Made by a program: the position numbers and the translations under genes
The notes under the pieces: model-generated
The model's database searches: none
What the model saw: only the letters and a program-made list of their open reading frames with translations
Told to the model about the DNA's origin: nothing
Source: Xanthomonas melonis
GTDB lineage: Bacteria; Pseudomonadota; Gammaproteobacteria; Xanthomonadales; Xanthomonadaceae
Direction of reading: 5' to 3'
Assembly (NCBI RefSeq): GCF_020783655.1
Contig: NZ_JAJGQH010000014.1
Location: forward strand, 106,439-170,438
DNA: 64,000 bases
Shown here: piece by piece, positions 9,633 through 18,470 of the stretch
Layout: every line of letters starts with the position of its first letter
How positions within the stretch are numbered: the stretch's first letter is position 1

Positions 9633-9710
9633 CACGCGATCACCAGGCGCTGGATTTGGGAGGCCTTCGTAGACATCGGTGATCTTCGCATCTCTGTGAG
9701 CGCTCCAGCG
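9633..9710 (-). pseudogene. Frameshifted remnant of an acyl-CoA dehydrogenase C-terminus
   Basis: This 78-base stretch closely copies the 3' end of the neighbouring acyl-CoA dehydrogenase gene (about 9765-9852). Reading the minus strand, one frame gives RDAKITDVYEG and another gives SQIQRLVIA, matching RDAKITEIYEG and SEIQRLVIA of the intact gene. Substitutions and an indel split the two parts. It is either a decayed tandem duplicate or the tail of a lost paralogue. Confidence 0.75.
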
Positions 9711-9747
9711 TTGCCGCGCCTGCGGCAGCGCTGGAGCGCGGCCGACC

Positions 9748-10896
9748 TCAGCGCAGCCCGGTCTCGCCACGCGCGATCACCAGGCGTTGAATCTCCGAGG
9801 TGCCTTCGTAGATCTCGGTGATCTTCGCGTCGCGGAAGTAGCGCTCCAGCGGCATTTCCTTCGAATAGCCCATGCCGCCGTGGATCTGCACCGCCTGGTG
9901 GGTGATCCACATCGCCGCTTCGGACGCGGTGAGCTTGGCCACGGCCGCCTCGGTGCCGAATTTCTGCCCCTGACCCTTGAGCCAGGCCGCGCGCAGCGTC
10001 AGCAGCAGTGCTGCGTCCAGCTTGCACTTCATGTCGGCGATCTTGGCCTGGGTCATCTGGAAGGTGCCGATCGCTGCACCAAAGGCCTTGCGCTCCTTCG
10101 CATAGGCCAGCGTCGCCTCATACGCGGCGCGCGCGATGCCCACCGCCTGCGAGGCGATACCGATACGGCCGGCATCGAGCACGCTCATCGCGGTCTTGAA
10201 GCCCTCGCCTTCGGCGCCCAGCACTTCGTCCGGCTGCGCCACGTAGTCGGTGAACTCGATCTCGCAGGTGGCCGAGGCGCGAATGCCGAGCTTGGGCTCG
10301 GTCTTGCCGCGGTGGAAGCCGGCGCGCTCGGTATCGACCATGAACGCGGTGATGCCGCGCGAGCCCTTGTCCGGTTCGGTCACCGCGAACAGCACGATGT
10401 ACTTGGCCACCGGGCCGGAGGTGATCCAGCTCTTCTTGCCGTTGATGACAAAGCTGCCATCGCCCTGCTTGACTGCACGGCAACGCATCGCCGACGCATC
10501 GGAGCCGGACTGCGGCTCGGTCAGCGCGAACGCGCCGATGTGGGTGCCCTCGGCAATTGCGCGTACGTACAGCTGCTTCTGCGCCTCGGTGCCGTTCTTC
10601 AGGATGCCGGTGCAGAACAGCGAGTTGTTGACCGACATGATGGTCGAGTGCGCACCGTCGGCGGCAGCGATCTCGATCATCGCCAGCGCATAGCTGATCG
10701 GGTCCATGCCCGCGCCACCGTACTCGGCCGGCACCTCGATGCCCATCAGGCCGTTCTCGCCCAGCAACTGGATGTTTTCCAGCGGGAACTCGCCGCTGCG
10801 GTCGAAGTGCTCGGCACTGGGGGCGATCTTTTCCTGGCCGATCCGGCGGGCCACGTCCTGGATCATCAGTTGTTCTTCGGTAAAGCTGAAATCCAC
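9748..10896 (-). CDS. Acyl-CoA dehydrogenase (short/medium-chain type)
   Basis: 382-residue FAD flavoenzyme of fatty-acid or branched-chain acyl-CoA oxidation (alpha,beta-dehydrogenation, electrons to ETF). The start is GTG at 10896, supported by GGGAGGGG about seven bases upstream. Landmarks are YGGAGMDP near 75, FALTEPQSGSDAS near 125 (flavin/substrate loop), KSWITSGPVAKYIVLFAV near 165, RIGIASQAVGIA near 245 and the C-terminal IHGGMGYSKE...IYEGTSEIQR, which carries the catalytic Glu of the YEG motif. It is divergent from the arsR-metH operon across a 123-base spacer. A minus-strand TACAAT (10931-10936) could be its -10. Confidence 0.93.
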   Translation of the reverse strand: MDFSFTEEQLMIQDVARRIGQEKIAPSAEHFDRSGEFPLENIQLLGENGLMGIEVPAEYGGAGMDPISYALAMIEIAAADGAHSTIMSVNNSLFCTGILKNGTEAQKQLYVRAIAEGTHIGAFALTEPQSGSDASAMRCRAVKQGDGSFVINGKKSWITSGPVAKYIVLFAVTEPDKGSRGITAFMVDTERAGFHRGKTEPKLGIRASATCEIEFTDYVAQPDEVLGAEGEGFKTAMSVLDAGRIGIASQAVGIARAAYEATLAYAKERKAFGAAIGTFQMTQAKIADMKCKLDAALLLTLRAAWLKGQGQKFGTEAAVAKLTASEAAMWITHQAVQIHGGMGYSKEMPLERYFRDAKITEIYEGTSEIQRLVIARGETGLR

Positions 10897-10962
10897 GTTC
10901 GACCCCTCCCGGGTATTGACTGTGCGCCCATTGTAGCCACAACCATTCGCATGCGTATGTAG

Positions 10963-10992
10963 TTGACCCCACTCCCTGCCCGGCCGAAAATA
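10963..10992 (+). promoter_or_regulatory. Putative promoter of the arsR-metH operon
   Basis: TTGACC (10963-10968) lies 18 bases before AAAATA (10987-10992). The -10 overlaps the left half of the palindrome at 10989-11018, as expected for repression by promoter occlusion. Confidence 0.5.
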
Positions 10993-11018
10993 TCTCCATA
11001 TCGCGATATAGAGATATT
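10989..11018. promoter_or_regulatory. 30-bp near-perfect palindrome, likely ArsR/SahR-type operator
   Basis: AATATCTC and GAGATATT flank a core TATCGCGATA; only the pair at CA/TA breaks symmetry. It ends one base before the regulator's ATG and covers its ribosome binding site and probable -10. It also lies in the shared spacer with the acyl-CoA dehydrogenase gene. ATATC half-sites resemble what I recall for SahR operators of methionine-cycle genes. The assignment is inference. Confidence 0.75.
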
Positions 11019-11019
11019 C

Positions 11020-12015
11020 ATGGATCTGGAAGACTGGTCGGCCCGCCTGAAGGTGTTCGCCGACGCCACCCGGGTACGCCTGCTGGCCTTGCTGGAACAG
11101 GAAGAGCTCACCGTGGCCGAGCTGTCGGCCATCACCCGCCTGGCCCAGCCGCGCGTGTCCACCCATCTGGCCAAGCTCAAGGAAGCCGGGCTGGTGCGCG
11201 ACCGCCGCGCCGGTGTCTCCGCGTATTACCGCTACGACGAGGTCTCGCTGGATCCGGCCCAGCGCGCACTGTGGCTGGCGCTGAGTACCGGCAGCGACGA
11301 CCCGCTGCTGCGTCAGGACGCCGAACGCGTGGCCGCCGTGCTGGCCAATCGTGCCGCCGACCAGAACTGGGCCGATTCGGTGGCCGGCGACATGGAGCGC
11401 CACTATTCGCCCGGCCGCACCTGGGAAGCGCTGGCACGCACGGCCCTGCCCTTGCTGGAAACCGGCGACGTGCTGGACATCGCCTCCGGCGACGGCGTGC
11501 TGGCCGAACTGGTGGCGCCGCACGCCACCCGCTACATCTGTATCGACACCAGCGCCCGCGTGGTCGCCGCCGCCAGCGAACGCCTGCGCAAGCTGGGTAA
11601 CGTGGAAGTGCGCGAAGGCGACATGCATGCGCTGCCCTTCCCCGATGCCAGCTTCGACCTGGTGGTGCTGATGCACGCACTCACCTACGCCGCCAAGCCG
11701 GCGCAGGCGGTGGCCGAATCGGCGCGCGTGCTGCGCCCGGGCGGCCGCTTGCTGCTGTGCAGCCTGGCCAAGCACGAGCATCGCGCCGCAGTGCAGGCCT
11801 ATGGCCACGTCAATCTTGGTTTCGCCGCCAAGGAATTGCGCCGATTCGTCGAAAAGGCCGGGCTGGACGTCTCCAGCCTGGAGACGGTCACGCGCGAGAA
11901 GCGCCCGCCGCATTTCGAAGTGATTTCGTTGATCGCGGTGAAGCCGGTATTGGGGAATCGGGATTCGGGATTGGTGGAACACACAGACACTGCGGCGAGG
12001 AGAACCGGACCATGA
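11020..12015 (+). CDS. ArsR-family regulator fused to a SAM-dependent methyltransferase domain (SahR-like)
   Basis: 331 residues. Residues 1-75 form an ArsR winged helix ([20 protein letters not shown], then the recognition region [20 protein letters not shown]). Residues about 125-320 form a class I methyltransferase with [14 protein letters not shown] (motif I), [19 protein letters not shown] and [10 protein letters not shown]. No metal-binding cysteine motif is present in the HTH part. The gene precedes metH with a four-base ATGA overlap, so it probably senses a methionine-cycle metabolite such as S-adenosylhomocysteine. Whether the methyltransferase fold is catalytic or only a ligand-binding sensor cannot be seen. 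The last 15 residues are encoded by an intergenic-type repeat. Confidence 0.85.
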   Translation: MDLEDWSARLKVFADATRVRLLALLEQEELTVAELSAITRLAQPRVSTHLAKLKEAGLVRDRRAGVSAYYRYDEVSLDPAQRALWLALSTGSDDPLLRQDAERVAAVLANRAADQNWADSVAGDMERHYSPGRTWEALARTALPLLETGDVLDIASGDGVLAELVAPHATRYICIDTSARVVAAASERLRKLGNVEVREGDMHALPFPDASFDLVVLMHALTYAAKPAQAVAESARVLRPGGRLLLCSLAKHEHRAAVQAYGHVNLGFAAKELRRFVEKAGLDVSSLETVTREKRPPHFEVISLIAVKPVLGNRDSGLVEHTDTAARRTGP

Positions 12016-12045
12016 CGCACGCGCGAATCCCCAATCCCGAATCCC
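11960..12045. repeat. Inverted repeat pair spanning the arsR/metH junction
   Basis: GGGATTCGGGATTGG (11960-11974) and its exact complement CCAATCCCGAATCCC (12031-12045) enclose the metH ribosome binding site (gaggag) and start codon (12012). Both arms are inside coding sequence: the end of the regulator and codons 7-12 of metH. Confidence 0.75.
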
Positions 12046-13151
12046 CGATCCCGTTCTCGCTGCCGTGGCTGCATCCGGAGCGTGCAGCCAAGCTCACTGC
12101 CGCGCTTGCCGAACGCATCCTCATCATCGATGGCGCGATGGGCACCATGATCCAGCGCCACAACCTGCAGGAACCGGATTACCGCGGCACCCGTTTCGCC
12201 GACGGCTACGACAGCGCGCACGTGCATGGGCCTGGATGCGATCACGCGCATGCGCCGGAAGGCCACGACCTCAAGGGCAACAACGACCTGCTGCTGCTGA
12301 CCCGCCCGGAGATCATCGCTGGCATCCACCGCGCCTACCTGGACGCCGGTGCCGACCTGCTGGAAACCAATACCTTCAACGCCACCTCGGTCAGCCAGGC
12401 CGACTATCACCTGGAACACCTGGTGTACGAGCTGAACAAGGCAGGTGCCCAGGTCGCGCGTACCTGTTGCGATGCGGTTCAAGCGCTGACCCCGCACAAA
12501 CCGCGCTTCGTGATCGGGGTGCTGGGCCCCACCAGCCGTACGGCCTCGATCAGCCCGGACGTCAACGATCCCGGCTACCGCAACACCAGTTTCGACGCGT
12601 TGCGGGAAACCTACCGCGAGGCGATCGAAGGGCTGATCGACGGCGGTGCCGACACGCTGATGGTGGAAACCATCTTCGACACCCTCAATGCCAAGGCAGC
12701 GCTGTACGCCATCGAAGAAGTCTTCGAAGCGCGCGGCGGGCGCCTGCCGGTGATGATTTCCGGCACCATCACCGACGCCTCCGGACGCACGCTGTCCGGG
12801 CAGACCGCCGAAGCGTTCTATGCTTCGGTGGCGCATGGACGGCCCTTGTCGGTCGGCCTGAACTGCGCGCTCGGCGCCAAGGATCTGCGCCCGCACGTGG
12901 AGACGCTGGCGCAGATTGCCGACGCCTATGTCAGCGCGCATCCGAATGCAGGCCTGCCGAATGCATTCGGCGACTACGACGAAACGCCGGAAGAGATGGC
13001 GCACACGCTGCGCGAGTTCGCACAGGCCGGCCTGCTCAATCTGGTCGGCGGTTGCTGCGGCACCTCGCCCGACCACATCCGCGCCATCGCCGAGGCGGTG
13101 GCAGATCTACCGCCGCGGCAGTTGCCTGGCTCGCGGGAGCTGGCCGCGTGA
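12012..13151 (+). CDS. metH: Methionine synthase, homocysteine-binding part (split MetH, N-terminal gene)
   Basis: 379 residues equal to the first module of cobalamin-dependent methionine synthase: a TIM barrel that binds homocysteine through zinc. [13 protein letters not shown] near 36-48 starts the barrel; GLNCALGA near 280 and GGCCGTSP near 350 supply the three zinc cysteines. The start ATG overlaps the stop of the regulator gene and has GAGGAG about nine bases upstream. Residues 5-14 are encoded by the GAATCCC-type repeat. The pterin, B12 and reactivation modules lie in the next gene (13393-16146), so the enzyme must assemble from two chains. Confidence 0.93.
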   Translation: MTHARIPNPESPIPFSLPWLHPERAAKLTAALAERILIIDGAMGTMIQRHNLQEPDYRGTRFADGYDSAHVHGPGCDHAHAPEGHDLKGNNDLLLLTRPEIIAGIHRAYLDAGADLLETNTFNATSVSQADYHLEHLVYELNKAGAQVARTCCDAVQALTPHKPRFVIGVLGPTSRTASISPDVNDPGYRNTSFDALRETYREAIEGLIDGGADTLMVETIFDTLNAKAALYAIEEVFEARGGRLPVMISGTITDASGRTLSGQTAEAFYASVAHGRPLSVGLNCALGAKDLRPHVETLAQIADAYVSAHPNAGLPNAFGDYDETPEEMAHTLREFAQAGLLNLVGGCCGTSPDHIRAIAEAVADLPPRQLPGSRELAA

Positions 13152-13164
13152 GGCGCCAACCGCC

Positions 13165-13307
13165 CCCTCATCCGCCCTTCGGGCACCTTCTCCCGCAAGC
13201 GGGAGAAGGAAAGGGCGTCGCGTCGCCTGCCACGATGGCGCTCCGAGGACAGCGCACTTCCCTTCTCCCGCTAGCGGGAGAACGTGGCGCGAAGCGCCGG
13301 ATGAGGG
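13165..13307. repeat. 143-bp intergenic hairpin element with 10-bp terminal inverted repeats
   Basis: It begins CCCTCATCCG and ends CGGATGAGGG. Inside are two perfect hairpins, CCTTCTCCCGC-AA-GCGGGAGAAGG (13186-13209) and TTCTCCCGCTAGCGGGAGAA (13263-13282), plus GGCGC-GAA-GCGCC near the end. Related copies occur at 63.6-64.0 kb. It separates the two metH genes. Confidence 0.8.
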
Positions 13308-13392
13308 CTGCTTCGCGTCACCTTCCGTGGCACAGCCGTGAACACCGGTTCACCACCACCGATCGCGCCCTCAACGTCCGGCAGAGCCTTGC

Positions 13393-16146
13393 ATGAGCAC
13401 TCCCCGCTACACCCGCCTGTCCGGCCTGGAGCCTCTGGTCATCACCCAAGACCTGTTGTTCGTCAATGTGGGCGAGCGCACCAACGTCACCGGCAGCGCG
13501 CAGTTCCGCAAGCTGATCAAGGAAGAGCGTTACGAAGAGGCGGTGGAGGTGGCGCGCCAGCAGGTCGCCAACGGCGCGCAGATCCTCGACGTCAACATGG
13601 ACGAGGGCCTGATCGACTCCGAAAAGGCGATGACCCGCTTCCTCAACCTGATCATGTCCGAGCCGGATATCGCGCGCATCCCGGTGATGGTCGATTCGTC
13701 CAAGTGGACGGTGATCGAAGCCGGTCTGAAATGCCTGCAGGGCAAGAGCGTGGTCAATTCGATCTCGCTCAAGGAAGGCGAAGCGGTGTTCATCGAGCAG
13801 GCCCGCAAGGTGCTGCGCTACGGTGCCGCCGCGGTGGTGATGGCCTTCGATGAGGCTGGCCAGGCCGACACCTGTGCGCGCAAGGTGGAGATCTGCACGC
13901 GCGCCTACAAGGTACTGACCGAGCAGGTCGGCTTCCCCCCGCAAGACATCATCTTCGACCCGAACATCTTTGCCGTGGCCACCGGTATCGAAGAACACGA
14001 CAACTATGCGGTGGATTTCATCGAAGCCACCCGCATCATCAAGGACACCTTGCCGCATTGCCACGTATCCGGCGGCGTCTCCAATGTCTCGTTCTCGTTC
14101 CGCGGCAACGAGACCGTGCGCCAGGCGATCCATTCGGTGTTCCTGTTCCACGCGATCAAGGCCGGCATGGACATGGGCATCGTCAATGCCGGCGGCATGC
14201 CGATCTACGACGACCTGGACCCGGAGCTGCGCGAGCGCGTGGAAGACGTGATCCTCAATCGCCGCCGCGATGGCACCGAACGTCTGCTGGAGATCGCCGA
14301 GCGCTACAAGGGCAGCAAGGGCGCCGCGAAGACCGAAGACCTGGCCTGGCGCGACAAGCCGGTGCGCGCACGCCTGGCGCACGCGCTGGTGCACGGCATC
14401 GATGCCTATGTGGACATCGACACCGAGGAAGCGCGCCAGCAGTCGACGCGCCCGCTGGACGTGATCGAAGGCCCGTTGATGGACGGCATGAACGTAGTCG
14501 GCGACCTGTTCGGCGCCGGCAAGATGTTCCTGCCGCAGGTGGTCAAATCCGCACGCGTGATGAAGAAAGCCGTCGCCTACCTGCTGCCCTTCATCGAGGC
14601 GGAGAAGTTGCGCACCGGCGATGTCGGCAAGTCCAACGGCAAGATCATCATGGCCACGGTCAAGGGCGATGTGCACGACATCGGCAAGAACATCGTTGGC
14701 GTGGTATTGGCCTGCAACAACTTCGATGTGGTCGACCTGGGCGTCATGGTCAGCGCGCAGGTGATCCTGGACCGCGCCCGCGAAGAGAATGCGGACTTGA
14801 TCGGCCTGTCCGGATTGATCACCCCGTCACTGGAAGAGATGTCGCATGTGGCGCGCGAGATGCAGCGCCAGGGCTTCGAGATTCCACTGCTGATCGGCGG
14901 TGCCACCACCTCGCGCGCGCATACCGCGCTGAAGATCGACCCGCATTACACCGCGCCCACCGTCTGGGTGAAGGATGCCTCGCGCGCGGTAGGCGTGGCG
15001 CAATCGCTGATCTCGCGCGACCTGCGCGAGGCCTTCGTGGCCGCCAACGACGCCGACTACGCCGAAATCCGCGCCCGCCACCGCAACCGTGGCGACGCCA
15101 AGCGGTTGGTGTCGCTGGAGAAGGCGCGTGCGCAGCGGTTCGATGGCGACTGGAGCAACTACACGCCACCGACGCCGCGTCAGCCGGGCCTGCACGTGTT
15201 CGACGACTACCCGCTGGCCGAGCTGGTCGAGCTGATCGACTGGACCCCGTTCTTCCAGGCCTGGGAACTGGCCGGCAAGTTCCCGGCGATCCTCAGCGAC
15301 GAGATCGTCGGCACCCAGGCCAGCGAGCTGTACCGCGACGCGCGGCGCATGCTCACGCAACTCGTCGACGAACAATGGCTGAGGGCCAAGGCCGTGTTCG
15401 GCCTGTGGCCGGCTAATGCGGCTGGCGATGATGTTGAAGTGGTCCTGACCGACCACCGGGTTTCGGCAACCGAGATTGGGGATTCGCAGCAGCCTGGCCA
15501 ATCTCCAATTCCCAATCCCGAATCCCGGCGTTTACTGCATTTCCTGCGCCAGCAAGTCGACAAGCCCATCGATCGTCCGGACTTCTGCCTGGCCGATTTC
15601 ATCGCCCCCAGGGACAGCGGAAAACAGGACTGGATCGGTGCGTTTGCCGTCACTGCCGGCATCGGCATCGACCCGCATGTCGCCCGCTTCGAGGCTGCGC
15701 ACGACGACTACAACGCCATCCTGCTCAAGGCACTGGCCGACCGTCTGGCCGAGGCGCTGGCCGAGCGCCTGCACCAGCGTGTGCGCACCGAATTCTGGGG
15801 CTATGTCGACGATGAGAACCTGGACAATGAGGCGTTGATCGCCGAACGCTATCGCGGCATCCGCCCGGCCCCCGGTTACCCGGCCTGCCCCGAGCACAGC
15901 GAGAAACGCACGCTGTTCGACATGCTCGACGCCGAGCGCAATGCCGAAATGTCGCTGACCGAGAGCTTTGCGATGCTGCCCACGGCGGCGGTGTCCGGCT
16001 ATTACTTCAGCCATCCCAAGAGCCAGTATTTCGTGGTCGGGCGGCTGGGCAAGGAACAGGTGGCCGACTACGCAAGGCGCAAGGGCATTACCGTGGCACT
16101 GGCCGAGCGCTGGCTGGCCTCCAACCTGGATTACGACCCGGAATAA
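13393..16146 (+). CDS. metH: Methionine synthase, pterin/cobalamin/reactivation part (split MetH, C-terminal gene)
   Basis: 917 residues. Order: methyltetrahydrofolate-binding barrel (about 15-280, [15 protein letters not shown]), helical cap, cobalamin Rossmann domain with DVHDIGKN (His428 as lower axial ligand), then the SAM-binding activation domain ([19 protein letters not shown]). It transfers methyl from CH3-THF to cob(I)alamin and then to homocysteine held by the upstream gene product. The ATG at 13393 follows a 241-base spacer with a hairpin element. Residues 694-712 ([10 protein letters not shown]...PNPESR) are an insertion encoded by the genome's GGGATTCG-type repeat, placed in the activation domain where E. 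coli MetH has no counterpart. Confidence 0.94.
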   Translation: MSTPRYTRLSGLEPLVITQDLLFVNVGERTNVTGSAQFRKLIKEERYEEAVEVARQQVANGAQILDVNMDEGLIDSEKAMTRFLNLIMSEPDIARIPVMVDSSKWTVIEAGLKCLQGKSVVNSISLKEGEAVFIEQARKVLRYGAAAVVMAFDEAGQADTCARKVEICTRAYKVLTEQVGFPPQDIIFDPNIFAVATGIEEHDNYAVDFIEATRIIKDTLPHCHVSGGVSNVSFSFRGNETVRQAIHSVFLFHAIKAGMDMGIVNAGGMPIYDDLDPELRERVEDVILNRRRDGTERLLEIAERYKGSKGAAKTEDLAWRDKPVRARLAHALVHGIDAYVDIDTEEARQQSTRPLDVIEGPLMDGMNVVGDLFGAGKMFLPQVVKSARVMKKAVAYLLPFIEAEKLRTGDVGKSNGKIIMATVKGDVHDIGKNIVGVVLACNNFDVVDLGVMVSAQVILDRAREENADLIGLSGLITPSLEEMSHVAREMQRQGFEIPLLIGGATTSRAHTALKIDPHYTAPTVWVKDASRAVGVAQSLISRDLREAFVAANDADYAEIRARHRNRGDAKRLVSLEKARAQRFDGDWSNYTPPTPRQPGLHVFDDYPLAELVELIDWTPFFQAWELAGKFPAILSDEIVGTQASELYRDARRMLTQLVDEQWLRAKAVFGLWPANAAGDDVEVVLTDHRVSATEIGDSQQPGQSPIPNPESRRLLHFLRQQVDKPIDRPDFCLADFIAPRDSGKQDWIGAFAVTAGIGIDPHVARFEAAHDDYNAILLKALADRLAEALAERLHQRVRTEFWGYVDDENLDNEALIAERYRGIRPAPGYPACPEHSEKRTLFDMLDAERNAEMSLTESFAMLPTAAVSGYYFSHPKSQYFVVGRLGKEQVADYARRKGITVALAERWLASNLDYDPE
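15472..15528 (+). repeat. GGGATTCG-type hairpin repeat inserted in frame within metH
   Basis: Left arm GATTGGGGATTCG and right arm CCCAATCCCGAATCCC are the same element found in intergenic positions elsewhere in the window. Here 57 bases (19 codons) keep the reading frame open. Confidence 0.8.
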
Positions 16147-16281
16147 GAGCATCTGCAGACTGCAGACATCGCAGGAGCGCACCCGGCGCGACGGGCGTTA
16201 TCGGAAAAGCTTCATCGCACCCGCGTGCGCCCCTAGGCGCCACCGACGCATCGCGCGGCGGCGCCCTTGATCACGCCAGCA

Positions 16282-17487
16282 TCAAGCAACCGGCCGCAAC
16301 ACGTTCAAGACTTCGTAGCACGCGCCCATGGTGTGGTAATCGGTCTTGCCGGCGGGGCTCTTTTCGTCGCTGTACTTGCGGTTGTCCGCATCCAGAATGC
16401 GGTACCACGCGCCATGACGGTGGTCGATCATGTGTGTCCAGGAGTAGTCCCACAGCTTGTCGTACCACTGCCAATAGCGCGCATCGCCGCTGCGTTGAGC
16501 GAGCAAGGCAGCGGCGGCCAGCGATTCGGCCTGCACCCAGAAATACTTGTCGTCGTCGCAGACCTGGCCATCCGGCGCGAAGCCGTAGTACAGACCGCCG
16601 CGCTGTGCATCCCACGAGCGCTCCACCGCCACATCGAACAGGTGTCGGGCGGTGGGCAACAACCAGTCGGCCGGCGCATAGCGATCCAGCAGCATCAGCA
16701 GCTTGGCCCATTCGGTCTGATGGCCTGGCTGGAAGCCCCAGGGCCGGAACAGATGCTTGGGATTGTCGCGGTTGTAGTCCCAGTCGATGTTCCACTGCGG
16801 GTCGTAATGCTCCCACACCAGTCCATCGGCCTTGGCCGCCTGGCGCCGGGTCATGTGATCGGCCAGCTGCAGCGCGCGGTCGAGATAGCGCTGCTCGCCA
16901 CTGGCCTCGTACGCGGCGATCATCGCCTCGCACATGTGCATGTTGGCGTTCTGGCCGCGATACGTGGTGAAGTTGAACCGCGCGTCGGCCTCGTCGCGAT
17001 ACAGGCCGAATTCCGGCTCCCAGAAGTATCGCTCCAGCAGCTGCCAGGTTTCGTCCATCCATGCGCGCGCCTCGGCGATGCCGGCCTTCAGTCCGCACGA
17101 ATAAGCGAGCAGCACGAACGCAACGCCGTAGCAGTGGTTCATGTCGTCTTCGACCACGCCATCGCGCAAGGTCCAGGCATAGCCACCGGTGGCGGCGTTA
17201 CGATGCACGTTGCGCAGGTAATCCAGGCCGTGGCGCACCGCATCCAGGTACTCGGCATTGCCGAATTCGCGGTAGGCCATCGCGTAGTTGAAGACGAAGC
17301 GCGTGCTGCTCACCAGATGCCGGTGGCCGGCGTCGTACACGGAGCCGTCGTCGCGGAAGTAGTGGAAGAAGCCGCCGGCAGGGTCGATCGCGCGCGGGTG
17401 GTAGAACGCCATGGTGTCTGCGATGTGCTGACGCAGGACATCGGCCGAACGGAAATCGGGTGTGGGGGATGCGGGCAACGGGCTCAT
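16282..17487 (-). CDS. AGE-family sugar epimerase/isomerase, probable mannose isomerase
   Basis: 401 residues of the (alpha/alpha)6-barrel N-acylglucosamine 2-epimerase family. Conserved active-site blocks are visible: TYRGQNANMHMCEA near 177-190, WGFQPGHQTEW near 243-253 and KTDYHTMGACYE near the C-terminus. Last gene of a minus-strand operon; its ATG overlaps the stop of the kinase gene by four bases. With a PfkB-type fructokinase and a sugar transporter next to it, the simplest role is aldose-to-ketose isomerisation, mannose to fructose. Cellobiose or sulfoquinovose-type epimerases share the fold, so the substrate is inferred from context. Confidence 0.85.
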   Translation of the reverse strand: MSPLPASPTPDFRSADVLRQHIADTMAFYHPRAIDPAGGFFHYFRDDGSVYDAGHRHLVSSTRFVFNYAMAYREFGNAEYLDAVRHGLDYLRNVHRNAATGGYAWTLRDGVVEDDMNHCYGVAFVLLAYSCGLKAGIAEARAWMDETWQLLERYFWEPEFGLYRDEADARFNFTTYRGQNANMHMCEAMIAAYEASGEQRYLDRALQLADHMTRRQAAKADGLVWEHYDPQWNIDWDYNRDNPKHLFRPWGFQPGHQTEWAKLLMLLDRYAPADWLLPTARHLFDVAVERSWDAQRGGLYYGFAPDGQVCDDDKYFWVQAESLAAAALLAQRSGDARYWQWYDKLWDYSWTHMIDHRHGAWYRILDADNRKYSDEKSPAGKTDYHTMGACYEVLNVLRPVA

Positions 17488-18470
17488 GCTTGTTCCTGGA
17501 TCAGGGTATGGACGTCATCGATACCGGGCATGGCGGCGAACGCGCCCTTGCGCGTGACCGCCAATGCGCCAACGGCAGCAGCGAAACGAATCACCTCGGC
17601 CATCGCCGCAGGATCGACGCACAGCCGCTCGAGCGGGAGCGCGCGCGCAGCCAGTTGGTACAGCAGGCCGCCCACGAAGGCGTCGCCTGCCGCAGTGCTG
17701 TCGCGCACCTGCACGTCGAAGGTCGGCACCTGGCCCGCGTCGGTACGCGTCTGCCAGTGCACCGGGCCACCGCCATCGGTGACCAGCAGCCAGCTCGCCC
17801 TTCCCTGCCAAAGCTTCTGCGTCACCGCGGATGCATCGGCGTTCAAGCTGCCGGCCAGGTAGTCGAGTTCTTCGCGCGAAAGCTTGACCACATCGGCCAG
17901 GGCCAGCGCCTCCCATAGCACCGGCGCCGGGTCCACCTGCTGCGGCCACAGCATCGGACGCAGGTTGAGGTCCAGGCTGACCATGGCGCCGGCATCGCGT
18001 GCGCGGCGCATGCCATCGAGCGTGCATTGCGCGATCTCCGGCTCGGTCATGCTGTTGGAGCACACATGCAGCACCGCTGCCTGCGCGAAGCCGCCGGCCG
18101 CGAAGTGTTCGGCGCGGAACAGCAGGTCGGCTGCCGGTGGCCGGTAGAAACTGAAGCTGCGCTCGCCCGCGGCGTCGAGCGCCACGAAGGCCAGCGCGGT
18201 CTTGGCCTGGTCGGTACGCACGATGCCATCGGTGGCCACGCCGGCCTGCTGCAGGCTCTGCAACAGGAAATCGCCGAACATGTCGCGCCCGAGCATGCCG
18301 ACGAAATGCGCTGCGCCACCGAGTCTGGCCACTGCCACCGCCACGTTGGCCGGCGCGCCGCCGGCATACTGCGCGAAGGTGCGCGCATCGTCGCCGGCGG
18401 CCTGCGGCAAGGCCAGCATGTCGATCAGGGCTTCGCCGAAGCAGATCACCTGGTTCCTGACGGCACTCAT
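17484..18470 (-). CDS. PfkB-family carbohydrate kinase, probable fructokinase
   Basis: 328 residues of the ribokinase/PfkB family. The N-terminal signature is FGEALIDMLALP and YAGGAPANVAVAVARLGG; the C-terminal catalytic signature DSTAAGDAFVGGLLY near 260 has the general-base Asp and anion hole. Expected reaction is ATP-dependent phosphorylation of fructose to fructose-6-phosphate. It overlaps both neighbours by four bases (ATGA), so transporter, kinase and isomerase are translationally coupled. Confidence 0.9.
   Translation of the reverse strand: MSAVRNQVICFGEALIDMLALPQAAGDDARTFAQYAGGAPANVAVAVARLGGAAHFVGMLGRDMFGDFLLQSLQQAGVATDGIVRTDQAKTALAFVALDAAGERSFSFYRPPAADLLFRAEHFAAGGFAQAAVLHVCSNSMTEPEIAQCTLDGMRRARDAGAMVSLDLNLRPMLWPQQVDPAPVLWEALALADVVKLSREELDYLAGSLNADASAVTQKLWQGRASWLLVTDGGGPVHWQTRTDAGQVPTFDVQVRDSTAAGDAFVGGLLYQLAARALPLERLCVDPAAMAEVIRFAAAVGALAVTRKGAFAAMPGIDDVHTLIQEQA

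Noticed and set aside
12012..16146. metH split as a sequencing frameshift
   Set aside because: The two parts are separated by 241 bases with a structured repeat, and each has its own start and stop.
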